Positions 1-9,253 are shown, counted from the first letter of the stretch. The stretch is 15,742 bases of DNA from Chloroflexota bacterium (GCA_003577005.1 QEUW01000151.1:1-15742); one strand, 5' to 3'. A program made the numbers and translations. The notes: a model not told the origin generated them from the sequence alone.

Positions 1-501
1 TTGGGGCAGAGCATTATCTTTGACTTTTTCCCTCAGATCGAGAGCGGCTATTTCCACGATATTACCCGCACCTGGAGCCTGGGCTATGCGACCGACGAAG
101 TGCAAGAAGCGTGGGATCAGTGTAAAGAAGTGTTTGACCGGGTTCTGGCCGATCTAGCCGTGGGACAGCCCTGCCGCGACCATCAAGTGCTGGCCTGCGA
201 CTATTTCGAGGCCAAAGGTCACAAGACGGTACGCAACCACCCCGGCACCCACGAGGGCTTTGTCCACAGTTTGGGCCACGGCATCGGCCTCGACATCCAC
301 GAAGAACCCCGCTTGAGCCATGCCGCAGGCAATAATACCGTCCTCAAACCCGGCCACGTGGTCAGTGTCGAGCCAGGGCTCTATTATCCGGAACGCGGCT
401 TTGGCGTGCGCGTCGAGGATTCCGTCGCCTTTACCGAGGCCGGGGAGTTAGTGAACCTGAGCGACTATCCGTATGACCTGGTGATACCGATGCGGGGATA
501 G
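1..501 (+). CDS. M24 family metallopeptidase (Xaa-Pro aminopeptidase-like), 5'-truncated
   Basis: This is the C-terminal 166 residues of a pita-bread-fold dinuclear metallopeptidase. The frame is open at the left edge, so the TTG at position 1 is probably internal. All five metal ligands of the M24 fold are visible: D8 (IIFDFFP), D20 (HDITRTW), H93 (SLGHGIGLD), E124 (SVEPGLYY) and E139 (VRVEDSV). The approximately 22 C-terminal residues after the last ligand are a normal family ending, so the 3' end looks intact. Full-length members are typically about 350-400 residues, so more than half of the gene, including any N-terminal creatinase-like domain, lies outside the window. The family hydrolyses N-terminal X-Pro bonds in the cytoplasm. 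The IIFDFFP form of the first ligand motif, in place of the commoner DxGA, belongs to a bacterial subfamily whose exact substrate I cannot assign. It ends in TAG and is followed immediately by repeat element A. Confidence 0.88.
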   Translation: MGQSIIFDFFPQIESGYFHDITRTWSLGYATDEVQEAWDQCKEVFDRVLADLAVGQPCRDHQVLACDYFEAKGHKTVRNHPGTHEGFVHSLGHGIGLDIHEEPRLSHAAGNNTVLKPGHVVSVEPGLYYPERGFGVRVEDSVAFTEAGELVNLSDYPYDLVIPMRG

Positions 502-543
502 GTACAGGTTGAGAAGTTGTTTGAAACGAGGAATTGCCGCCTT

Positions 544-574
544 GGTGCGTTGCACGCAAAGCGTGCGATGCACC
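544..574 (+). repeat. Hairpin 1 of element A
   Basis: The arm GGTGCGTTGCACGC (544-557) and the arm GCGTGCGATGCACC (561-574) flank an AAA loop. As plus-strand RNA all 14 positions pair. Two of the pairs are G-U wobbles, which would become A-C mismatches in the minus-strand transcript, so the plus strand is the better-folding orientation. The same sequence is repeated exactly at 618-648. Confidence 0.75.
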
Positions 575-617
575 TATGTCACAGCCGGGAAGCGTATGAG
601 GGGAAGATGACCGTCTT

Positions 618-648
618 GGTGCGTTGCACGCAAAGCGTGCGATGCACC
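618..648 (+). repeat. Hairpin 2 of element A
   Basis: This is an exact second copy of the 31-nt hairpin at 544-574, with arms at 618-631 and 635-648 and an AAA loop. The identity extends slightly beyond the hairpin on both sides (CTT before, T after). This fits an internal 74-nt duplication of element A relative to element B, which has a single hairpin. Confidence 0.75.
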
Positions 649-821
649 TGGGAGGTTGGCTTCGTTGAAAGGCGCCACACACCCTGCAGGTGCATCGCAC
701 CGGCTGTTACCCCACTGTTCAAACAAGTTCTGAGAGAATTCGAGCATCTATCCTGAACCAATGTTCATGTGCCTACAGGCGCAGATAACGAAAAAATAGA
801 ATACCGATTTTGCTTTTTTAT

Positions 822-892
822 GGTAGCACCGCAGAATAGCGTGGACGGGGCAACAGAGTACGTCGCACCTCACGGTTTCTTGCGGTGCTACC
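822..892 (+). terminator. Long inverted repeat followed by a T-run (candidate terminator)
   Basis: GGTAGCACCGCA (822-833) and TGCGGTGCTACC (881-892) are perfect 12-bp inverted arms. Pairing continues imperfectly inward, and the right arm is followed by CTTTTTAT on the plus strand. That would suit termination of plus-strand transcription coming from the M24 gene. The intervening 47 nt is longer than in a classical intrinsic terminator, so it may instead be a small palindromic repeat that happens to carry a T-run. Read on the minus strand, as the end of the S41 transcript, it has no U-tract. Apart from this and element A, I see nothing in 502-983. Confidence 0.4.
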
Positions 893-983
893 CTTTTTAT
901 CCTCGCTATCTGTGAAATCTGTGTTCGATTTTTACGTCAGAATCGCCGTCCGTTCAACCATCCTAGAATCTTCCCCACTCTCC

Positions 984-2987
<2,004 letters not shown>

Positions 2988-3036
2988 CCTTTTTACTTTG
3001 TCATCCAATTGCGCTTGCGTACCGTGACCTGGCTTG

Positions 3037-3045
3037 ATTATAACA
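3037..3045 (-). promoter_or_regulatory. Extended -10 promoter of the S41 peptidase gene
   Basis: On the minus strand the sequence reads TGTTATAAT, a perfect TATAAT with the TG-N extension of extended -10 promoters. A start site near 3030 would give a leader of about 40 nt before the ATG at 2987. The -35 position (TGTCGC with a 17-nt spacer) is poor, which is normal for extended -10 promoters. Confidence 0.5.
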
Positions 3046-3186
3046 TCTGGGTCGCCATCGCGACAGCCTGGGGCAAGCGTGCGCCCATCATGCTAGGTTG
3101 ACCTGAAAGGCAGATGAAATATACGTGAGACGATGATTGGGTGCAGGGCAAGATAGCATCATGCTCACCTCACGCAAGCCCGAAGC

Positions 3187-3339
3187 TCAGAAGCTGTTGA
3201 AAAGGGAAATTGCCGTCTTGGTGCGTTGCACGCAGCGCGTGCGATGCACCTGGGCTGGGAGACAGGCTTTGTGAAAGGCGCCACACACCCTGCGGGTGCA
3301 TCGCACCGGGTGTCAGTCTACCTGTCAAATAGGTTCTCA
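3187..3339. repeat. Repeat element B: shorter relative of element A
   Basis: The left terminus is TCAGAAGCTGTTGAAAAG (3187-3204). The right terminus, read on the minus strand from 3339, is TGAGAACCTATTTGACAG. Internally it has one hairpin (3220-3250) and the same following block as element A, running from about GTGAAAGGCGCCACACACC to GGTGCATCGCACC (3295-3307). Similarity to A is near-identical across the hairpin and this block and looser between them. It lies between the divergent S41 and CHAT genes. It creates a spurious open frame running into the CHAT gene from 3226, which I do not regard as coding. Confidence 0.7.
3220..3250 (+). repeat. Hairpin of element B
   Basis: The arms (3220-3233 and 3237-3250) are identical to those of the element A hairpins. 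The three-base loop is AGC in place of AAA. Conservation of both arms with change confined to the loop is what selection on a stem, or very recent copying, would produce. Confidence 0.7.
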
Positions 3340-3368
3340 GATAAATGGACGCAGCGCAAGACGCCATC

Positions 3369-3397
3369 TTGCTCTCCATATCTTACCCATGTACAAT
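3369..3397 (+). promoter_or_regulatory. Candidate promoter of the CHAT gene
   Basis: TTGCTC (3369-3374), a 17-nt spacer and TACAAT (3392-3397) resemble a sigma-70 promoter just outside element B. The predicted start site would fall at about 3403-3406, on or next to the ATG. If used, it would give a leaderless mRNA and leave the upstream GGAGG untranscribed. The two signals therefore conflict, and the call is tentative. Confidence 0.25.
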
Positions 3398-3405
3398 GGA
3401 GGACG

Positions 3406-4554
3406 ATGGATACCAATTGTCTCGACTTCGACCTTGCCGTAGAAACGACAGAAGATGGCGATCTGGTGCGCGTGCTTGCCTCCCCGGCGGGCGAAGCGGT
3501 GGCGGCGTTCGAGATGCCCTACACCGCCCGTGAACAGGAGCACTTCTGGCGGCTGATGGCGGCGGGCGATACGGGGGTGCGCGGGACGGAATGGCAACAG
3601 GCACCTCGCCAGTTGGGCGAGCGCCTGTTTCATGCGCTCTTTACCAGTCACATCCAACTCTGTTGGGAGGAGAGCGCTCGTCTGGCCTACCAGCAACGAG
3701 CGCGCCTGCGGATGCGCCTCCACCTCCACGGAGCGCCACACGCGGTTGACCTGCCGTGGGAGTATCTGTACGACCCGCGACGGCAAGAATTTCTCGCATT
3801 AGCGAGCCACGCCCCTCTGGTTCGCTTTGTCGATCTCAAGCAGCAGATTGTGCCGCTAACGGTAGCACCGCCGTTGCGGATGCTCGTCGTTATCGCCAAT
3901 CCAGGTGGCCAGCCACTCTATGATGAAGACGCAACCTGGTACGCGTTTGTCGATAAGCTTGACCATCTGGCTCGTGGCGAAAAATTGGTGCTGGAGCGGC
4001 TCATGCGCCCAACCGTGCATGAACTGCAACGGCGTCTACGCCGAAACCAGTACCAACTGCTCCACTTTATCGGCCACGGCACCTATGATGGCCTGGCGCA
4101 GGATTTTCTGCTTCTCTTCGAGGATGAGATGGGGCGCACCCGGCCAGTAAACAGCCATCATCTGGGCGCCTTGCTGCACGACCACTTCCCGCTGCGTCTG
4201 GTCACTGTGCAGGCATGCGCCACAGCCAAGCCGCAACGCCAGAATCCTTACATCGGCGTGGCTTACCAGTTGATGCGCCGGGGGGTACCAGCCGCTGTAG
4301 CCATACACCAGCCCTTGGATGAGACCACGGCGCTCACGTTTGCTGATTCACTCTATCGATCTGTCGCCGTTCTTGCACCGGTGGACCTGGCTGTCACCGA
4401 GGCGCGCCGCACTGTGTGGGATGCCGGCCAGAATCCAGCCTGGGGGGCTATGGCGCTTTATCTCCGCGTGCATGAGAGCCGGCTTTTCAAACCAGAGCCC
4501 GAAAAGGGGACACGGCAGCGGCCAAGACCGCCGGCGCTACGTCGCCAATTTTGA
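3406..4554 (+). CDS. CHAT-domain (caspase-like) protein, stand-alone
   Basis: This 382-residue soluble protein has no signal peptide or membrane segment. The N-terminal approximately 150 residues end in the LPWEYLYD motif (116-123) that commonly precedes CHAT peptidase cores. The core (about 156-357) shows the His-Cys dyad of clan CD proteases: LLHFIGHGTYD with presumed catalytic H224, and LVTVQACATAK with presumed C271. The Cys motif has lost the usual acidic residue after Cys (family form ACES/ACET). The last 20 residues are basic and Pro/Arg-rich. CHAT proteins are known as separase/caspase relatives, including the TPR-CHAT effector of type III-E CRISPR systems, but many are orphan. No TPR, NACHT, CRISPR or other partner gene is next to it, so its substrate and trigger are unknown. 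I chose the ATG at 3406, preceded by GGAGG (3398-3402, 3-nt spacing). An upstream in-frame extension to 3226 runs through repeat element B and is rejected. Confidence 0.8.
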   Translation: MDTNCLDFDLAVETTEDGDLVRVLASPAGEAVAAFEMPYTAREQEHFWRLMAAGDTGVRGTEWQQAPRQLGERLFHALFTSHIQLCWEESARLAYQQRARLRMRLHLHGAPHAVDLPWEYLYDPRRQEFLALASHAPLVRFVDLKQQIVPLTVAPPLRMLVVIANPGGQPLYDEDATWYAFVDKLDHLARGEKLVLERLMRPTVHELQRRLRRNQYQLLHFIGHGTYDGLAQDFLLLFEDEMGRTRPVNSHHLGALLHDHFPLRLVTVQACATAKPQRQNPYIGVAYQLMRRGVPAAVAIHQPLDETTALTFADSLYRSVAVLAPVDLAVTEARRTVWDAGQNPAWGAMALYLRVHESRLFKPEPEKGTRQRPRPPALRRQF

Positions 4555-4601
4555 CCAATTGAACAACTATTTATGCCCTTGACACTGACAAGCTTGAAAA
4601 G

Positions 4602-4679
4602 CGAAAACAGATTTTGAAGATTTTCCCTGATTCTTGGCTTTCTGTCCCTGTCATTAGAACAATCTCTGTTCTGTTTTCG
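4602..4679. promoter_or_regulatory. Inverted repeats in the gnd leader region
   Basis: CGAAAACAGA (4602-4611) and TCTGTTTTCG (4670-4679) are perfect 10-bp inverted arms 58 nt apart. Nested beside the right arm is AGAACA-ATCTC-TGTTCT (4656-4672). The two overlap, so they cannot both form at once and could be alternative structures or an operator half-site pair. TTGACA occurs at 4579-4584, but I see no -10 at a suitable distance. The rest of 4555-4762 shows nothing else. Confidence 0.3.
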
Positions 4680-4750
4680 TATCAGGTCGATGGAAACGCC
4701 GCTTTGTGTCGCGACCTGCCTTCCTGCTACGGCTTACTGCCATCTTTTTT

Positions 4751-4755
4751 AGGAG
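4751..4755 (+). promoter_or_regulatory. Ribosome binding site fixing the gnd start
   Basis: AGGAG lies 7 nt before the ATG at 4763. It supports this start over the open frame that begins 57 nt earlier. Confidence 0.75.
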
Positions 4756-4762
4756 CTTTGCC

Positions 4763-6175
<1,413 letters not shown>

Positions 6176-6187
6176 TCGGGTAAACTG

Positions 6188-6460
6188 ATGGCAATCGGTA
6201 TTGTTGCGAAGAGTGGGAAGTTTATCCGGTTTCCCGATGAACGTTGGAACCATATCTGTGAACTAATACGGGCAACGCCAGAAAAATATATGTGGCTCTC
6301 GTATGATGCCGAGGCCGATGTGCTCTATATCAATTTTCGCAAGCCGAGCACTGCGACAGACAGTGAACTTACCGATGACGATGTGATCATCCGTTACGAT
6401 GGTGATGAAGTTGTAGGCTACACAGTCTTGCATGCCAGTCAAAGACAGATGGCATCATGA
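6188..6460 (+). CDS. Small DUF2283 protein with a toxin-like N-terminal fragment
   Basis: This is a 90-residue protein. Residues about 35-88, MWLSYDAEADVLYINFRK onward to VVGYTVLHASQR, fit DUF2283, a small beta-rich domain of unknown function often found beside toxin-like genes. Residues 1-34 (IVAKSGKFIRFPDERWNHI) resemble the opening of the 'KSGK.IRLTDERW.HI' proteins that are frequently encoded directly upstream of a DUF2283 gene as putative nuclease toxins. M35 lies where a free DUF2283 protein would begin. The simplest reading is an in-frame deletion that joined the toxin start to the antitoxin-like gene, so no active toxin would be made. The ribosome site is weak (GGG about 10 nt upstream). 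The gene overlaps the downstream tlpA-like gene by ATGA, which suggests translational coupling. The DUF2283 call is fairly firm; the fusion is inference from remembered family patterns. Confidence 0.7.
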   Translation: MAIGIVAKSGKFIRFPDERWNHICELIRATPEKYMWLSYDAEADVLYINFRKPSTATDSELTDDDVIIRYDGDEVVGYTVLHASQRQMAS

Positions 6461-6978
6461 ACCGTTGGCATTTGACCTTTCTCGCAATTCTAATCGTTGG
6501 CGGCGCGTGGGTGTGGGTGAGCCGTGTGCCCGAGATGGCACAAGCGGCTGACCGCGGTCCGCAGCCCGCTGTCGGCTACCCGGCGCCAGACTTTACGCTG
6601 ACCACACTGGATGGGCAGACGGTCACGCTGGCGGAGCTGCGCGGCACGCCGGTCGTGCTCAACTTTTGGGCCACCTGGTGCGACCCCTGCCGCCGCGAAA
6701 TGCCTGCGCTCCAGGCCACTGCCGAGCAATTTGCCGGCCACGCGCTCATCCTTGGCATCGACCAGGGCGAATCAGAGCAGGTCGTTGCGCCCTTTGTTGA
6801 GCAGTATGGCGTCACCTTCCCGATCCTGATGGACCAAGACTTCGCCGTCGGCAACCTGTACAACATCCGCGGCATGCCTACCACCTTTTTCATCGACGCC
6901 GACGGAGTGATCCGCCACTTGTGGGCGGGAGAAATGAACCGGATCACACTGGCCGAGGGGATTGCGCAGATCCGATAG
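6457..6978 (+). CDS. Membrane-anchored TlpA/ResA-like thiol-disulfide oxidoreductase
   Basis: This 173-residue thioredoxin-fold protein has one N-terminal signal anchor (about residues 6-22), which places the catalytic domain outside the cytoplasmic membrane. The AhpC/TSA-Redoxin-type domain starts at VGYPAPDFTLTTLDG (39-53). The active site is WATWCDPC, with redox Cys75 and Cys78, and the cis-proline loop is GMPTTFFID (P141). This order is typical of ResA/TlpA/CcmG proteins, which reduce disulfides, often for cytochrome c maturation. No cytochrome biogenesis gene is nearby, so the target is open. Its ATG overlaps the stop of the DUF2283 gene by 4 nt. A hairpin follows 5 nt after its stop. 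Confidence 0.88.
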   Translation: MNRWHLTFLAILIVGGAWVWVSRVPEMAQAADRGPQPAVGYPAPDFTLTTLDGQTVTLAELRGTPVVLNFWATWCDPCRREMPALQATAEQFAGHALILGIDQGESEQVVAPFVEQYGVTFPILMDQDFAVGNLYNIRGMPTTFFIDADGVIRHLWAGEMNRITLAEGIAQIR

Positions 6979-6983
6979 CGCAA

Positions 6984-7035
6984 TGCGTAATGCGTGTCCT
7001 GTACAGTTTGCACATTGCGTACTACGCATTACGCA
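6984..7035. repeat. 12-bp inverted repeat between convergent genes
   Basis: TGCGTAATGCGT (6984-6995) and ACGCATTACGCA (7024-7035) are perfect inverted arms around a 28-nt middle that contains a further partial copy (CATTGCGTA). It begins 5 nt after the tlpA-like stop and ends 7 nt before the ligase stop, so it fills the whole convergent gap. Neither side has a T-run, so a Rho-independent terminator is not supported. A dispersed palindromic repeat acting as an RNA 3' end protector is plausible. Confidence 0.55.
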
Positions 7036-7042
7036 CCACGTA

Positions 7043-9232
7043 TCATGTACCACGGCGACTACTTTCTTCAGAGTGGCCCAAAAAGCTGAGCAACACCCAC
7101 ACGAGCATGAGATCGGGCAGGGCGAAGCTGGCGTCGATCAGCCCGTGCGCCAACACGGCGGCCAACGCCGCCAGCAGCCCCAGGCTGAGCACGGGGTGCG
7201 ATCCCAGGCGAACCTCGTGCCACAGCCGCCATGCCATGAAGCCAAACCAGAGCAACGCCAGCGCCAGCCCTGGCAGCCCTAGCCGCGTCCACCAGTCTAG
7301 CAGCCAGTTGTGCGGGTGGTTCAGGTTTGGCTCCTGCCACGCCGCCGGCAGAAGATAGCCGGTGCGGTAGGTGTAGAGAAAATTGTCCGGCCCGACCCCC
7401 AACAACGGGTGGTCGAGCGCCATCTGCCAGGCGCTGCGCCAGAGGTTGAGCCGCAAAAAGCCCGTGCCCTGGCTAAAGTCGAGCAGCCGTTGGAAGCGTT
7501 CTGTGGTGAGAAAAGGCGTCATCGCCAGCGCTGCCAACGCACCCACACCGGCCACCACCCACAAGAGCCACCGCGAGCGCCCCTGCCGTTTTAGGATCAC
7601 CCAGCCACCCAACCAGAGGACCGCCAACAGGGCGGGTAACCCCAGCAGCAGCGAGCCTTTGCTAAAGGTGAGCAGCAAGGCTCCCCCTTGAATCAGGGAC
7701 GCTGCGCCCCAAAAGATCCGCTGGCGCCAGGCCGGGCCCAAGAGCGCCAGCGCCAGCGCCACGGCCAGTGTCCGATCGAGATAGAGCGCCAGGTTGTTGG
7801 GAGAGCCATAGAAGGCCCGCACCCGCCACACCCCCTCCGCCGTGATCAGATTGGCGCCAGCGGCGTATTGCCAGAGCGCCACACCGGCCACAATCGTGGC
7901 GCCGGCCAGCCAGGCGCTCACCAACAGCCCGACATCATCAGCTATTGACCACAGGCTAGCCGTGGAAGCCCCCTTGATGTTGGTGGCCCGCACGGTTGTC
8001 GCCAGAATCAGCGCAAAGAGTCCACTAGCCAGGAAAACCACACGCCACTCGCGCAACGCAACCCCAATATGTTCCGCCGCAAACACAGCGATCAACGCCC
8101 AACTGACGATACCAGCCAAGATCAAATTGGCTGGTTGCCAGGCGATCCGCCCGCCGATGGCAGGGCTAGCTGTCTCGGCCCCCGGGAGCCAATAAGGTAG
8201 ACCGACTTGGGGGTCGCGTTGTTGCATCCTGTCGTAAATCGCCAACCCCAGCCCGCCAAGGACGCCAATGTCGATCAGCCCAAACGAGCGCCATGGCAAC
8301 AGCGGCAGGTTGTATTGAAAATAGAAGGGCAATGCAAGGAGCAATGCCGCGCTCCAGAGCGCCGGACGCATCAGAGACGCCAGCCCCAGCAGCATCACAC
8401 CCCCGGCCGCCGGCAGCCACCGATGCGAGACAACACCAAATCCGGCCAGAAGTAGACCCAACACAGCAATGGCTAGCGACGCCCACAGCCAGACCGCCTC
8501 CACGTCTCTGGTGTGCGCTCTGCCTGGACCTATTTCCCGTTGAGCACGGGATGAGGGCCGGTGCAGCCAGGATGCAAGCACCAGCCAGAACGCCACAACC
8601 AGGAGCGCAACACCAATCCACGGCTCAAACCGAAAGGTAGAAGCTGTCACCGTGGCTACACCGCGCACCGGCGTCTGGCCCCAACTGCGCCAGACTTCTA
8701 TGACGGCTTCCTGTTCGCCGCCAGCTACATTGTGGTGGACATGGACCCAACGCGGCGCTGGGCCGTCCGCCGTCTGCGCTTCTGGGGCATAAAAGGTGCG
8801 GTAGCCAGCGCGCTCACCCCGGCTGTTGGTGTTGCCAGGGATCACCGGGAGGCGATTGGCCGGCGCGCCGGCCACTGTAATGTACAGATAGCCCCAATAG
8901 TCGCCTTCAGCCAGCAGCAACCAGAGGTCGCGGCCAACAAAGCGAAAGGTGAACGAACCGGAGGGCTCCTGCCACGGGTTCGCCGGCTCCGGCGGATCCG
9001 CCCCGCGGCCACCGACTTGCCAGCCGGTGCTGTAGTGAAACGCCGCGCTCTCCATGCTGGCGACGACTTCTGAGGGCAACACTGCCCCGGCAGTGGTGGT
9101 GGGGGATGGAAAGGGCGCCGGCTGTGTCAGGTTTGCCAGCCATAGCCAAAGGATGCCCAACAGACCGCAACTGGCGGCTAATACGCGCCAGCTACTTGCA
9201 GCCACAACCAGAACTCCGGTGATACGATGCAT
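7043..9232 (-). CDS. O-antigen ligase / Wzy-like polytopic membrane protein
   Basis: At 729 residues this is much longer than the usual approximately 400-residue ligases. Residues 1-33 form a signal anchor. Residues about 60-200 are a soluble, Trp/Gly-rich, beta-looking segment, presumably extracytoplasmic. Residues 205-715 hold about a dozen hydrophobic helices. Family marks are VRAFYGSPNNLALYL (471-485), LTFSKGSLL (521-529) and the Wzy_C region: LLGVGPDNFLYTYRTGY (610-626) with NHPHNWLLDWWTRLGLPG (638-655), which contains the conserved periplasmic His. Such proteins join or polymerise undecaprenyl-linked glycans at the outer face of the membrane. Which glycan applies here is unknown, as no glycosyltransferases are adjacent. 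The ATG at 9232 lies in the loop of a 15-bp perfect inverted repeat. An alternative GTG start a few codons downstream would also lie within or after the stem. The gene follows the PKD gene by 78 nt on the same strand. Confidence 0.85.
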   Translation of the reverse strand: MHRITGVLVVAASSWRVLAASCGLLGILWLWLANLTQPAPFPSPTTTAGAVLPSEVVASMESAAFHYSTGWQVGGRGADPPEPANPWQEPSGSFTFRFVGRDLWLLLAEGDYWGYLYITVAGAPANRLPVIPGNTNSRGERAGYRTFYAPEAQTADGPAPRWVHVHHNVAGGEQEAVIEVWRSWGQTPVRGVATVTASTFRFEPWIGVALLVVAFWLVLASWLHRPSSRAQREIGPGRAHTRDVEAVWLWASLAIAVLGLLLAGFGVVSHRWLPAAGGVMLLGLASLMRPALWSAALLLALPFYFQYNLPLLPWRSFGLIDIGVLGGLGLAIYDRMQQRDPQVGLPYWLPGAETASPAIGGRIAWQPANLILAGIVSWALIAVFAAEHIGVALREWRVVFLASGLFALILATTVRATNIKGASTASLWSIADDVGLLVSAWLAGATIVAGVALWQYAAGANLITAEGVWRVRAFYGSPNNLALYLDRTLAVALALALLGPAWRQRIFWGAASLIQGGALLLTFSKGSLLLGLPALLAVLWLGGWVILKRQGRSRWLLWVVAGVGALAALAMTPFLTTERFQRLLDFSQGTGFLRLNLWRSAWQMALDHPLLGVGPDNFLYTYRTGYLLPAAWQEPNLNHPHNWLLDWWTRLGLPGLALALLWFGFMAWRLWHEVRLGSHPVLSLGLLAALAAVLAHGLIDASFALPDLMLVWVLLSFLGHSEESSRRGT

Positions 9233-9253
9233 GGCGATATCGTATCACCGGAG
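9214..9253 (-). promoter_or_regulatory. Perfect 15-bp palindrome enclosing the ligase start codon
   Basis: CTCCGGTGATACGAT (9214-9228) and ATCGTATCACCGGAG (9239-9253) are exact reverse complements around a 10-nt loop. Read on the minus strand the loop is ATCGCCATGC, so the ATG of the ligase gene lies in the loop. The upstream arm occupies the ribosome-binding area, and the downstream arm codes for residues 2-7. No purine-rich Shine-Dalgarno sequence is visible upstream. It may act as an RNA structure limiting translation or as a DNA operator between the PKD and ligase genes. No T-run follows on either strand, so a terminator is unlikely. Confidence 0.7.

Larger units (their letters stand above)
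510..733. repeat. Repeat element A: MITE-like, inverted termini, two internal hairpins
   Basis: This is a non-coding element bounded by imperfect inverted termini. The left end is TGAGAAGTTGTTTGAAAC (510-527); the right end, read on the minus strand from 733, is TCAGAACTTGTTTGAACA. Inside are two copies of a 31-nt hairpin (544-574 and 618-648), 74 nt apart, and a later block (about 668-703) ending in GGTGCATCGCACC (689-701). The whole arrangement recurs in shortened form in element B (3187-3339), and the termini recur in element C (11586-11769). No target-site duplication or ORF is evident. It sits in the convergent gap between the M24 and S41 genes. It could be a MITE or REP-like element, or a transcribed structured RNA. 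Confidence 0.7.

Noticed and set aside
1..3. TTG at the window edge as the M24 start
   Set aside because: The frame is open to the edge and the first metal ligand would be at residue 8, leaving no room for the N-terminal half of the fold.
3226..3405. N-terminal extension of the CHAT protein through element B
   Set aside because: It is encoded by a repeat that also occurs outside any gene, and a GGAGG-preceded ATG at 3406 gives a normal domain start.
6984..7035. Intrinsic terminator for the tlpA-like gene
   Set aside because: The stem is good, but no T-run follows it on the plus strand or, for the ligase, on the minus strand.
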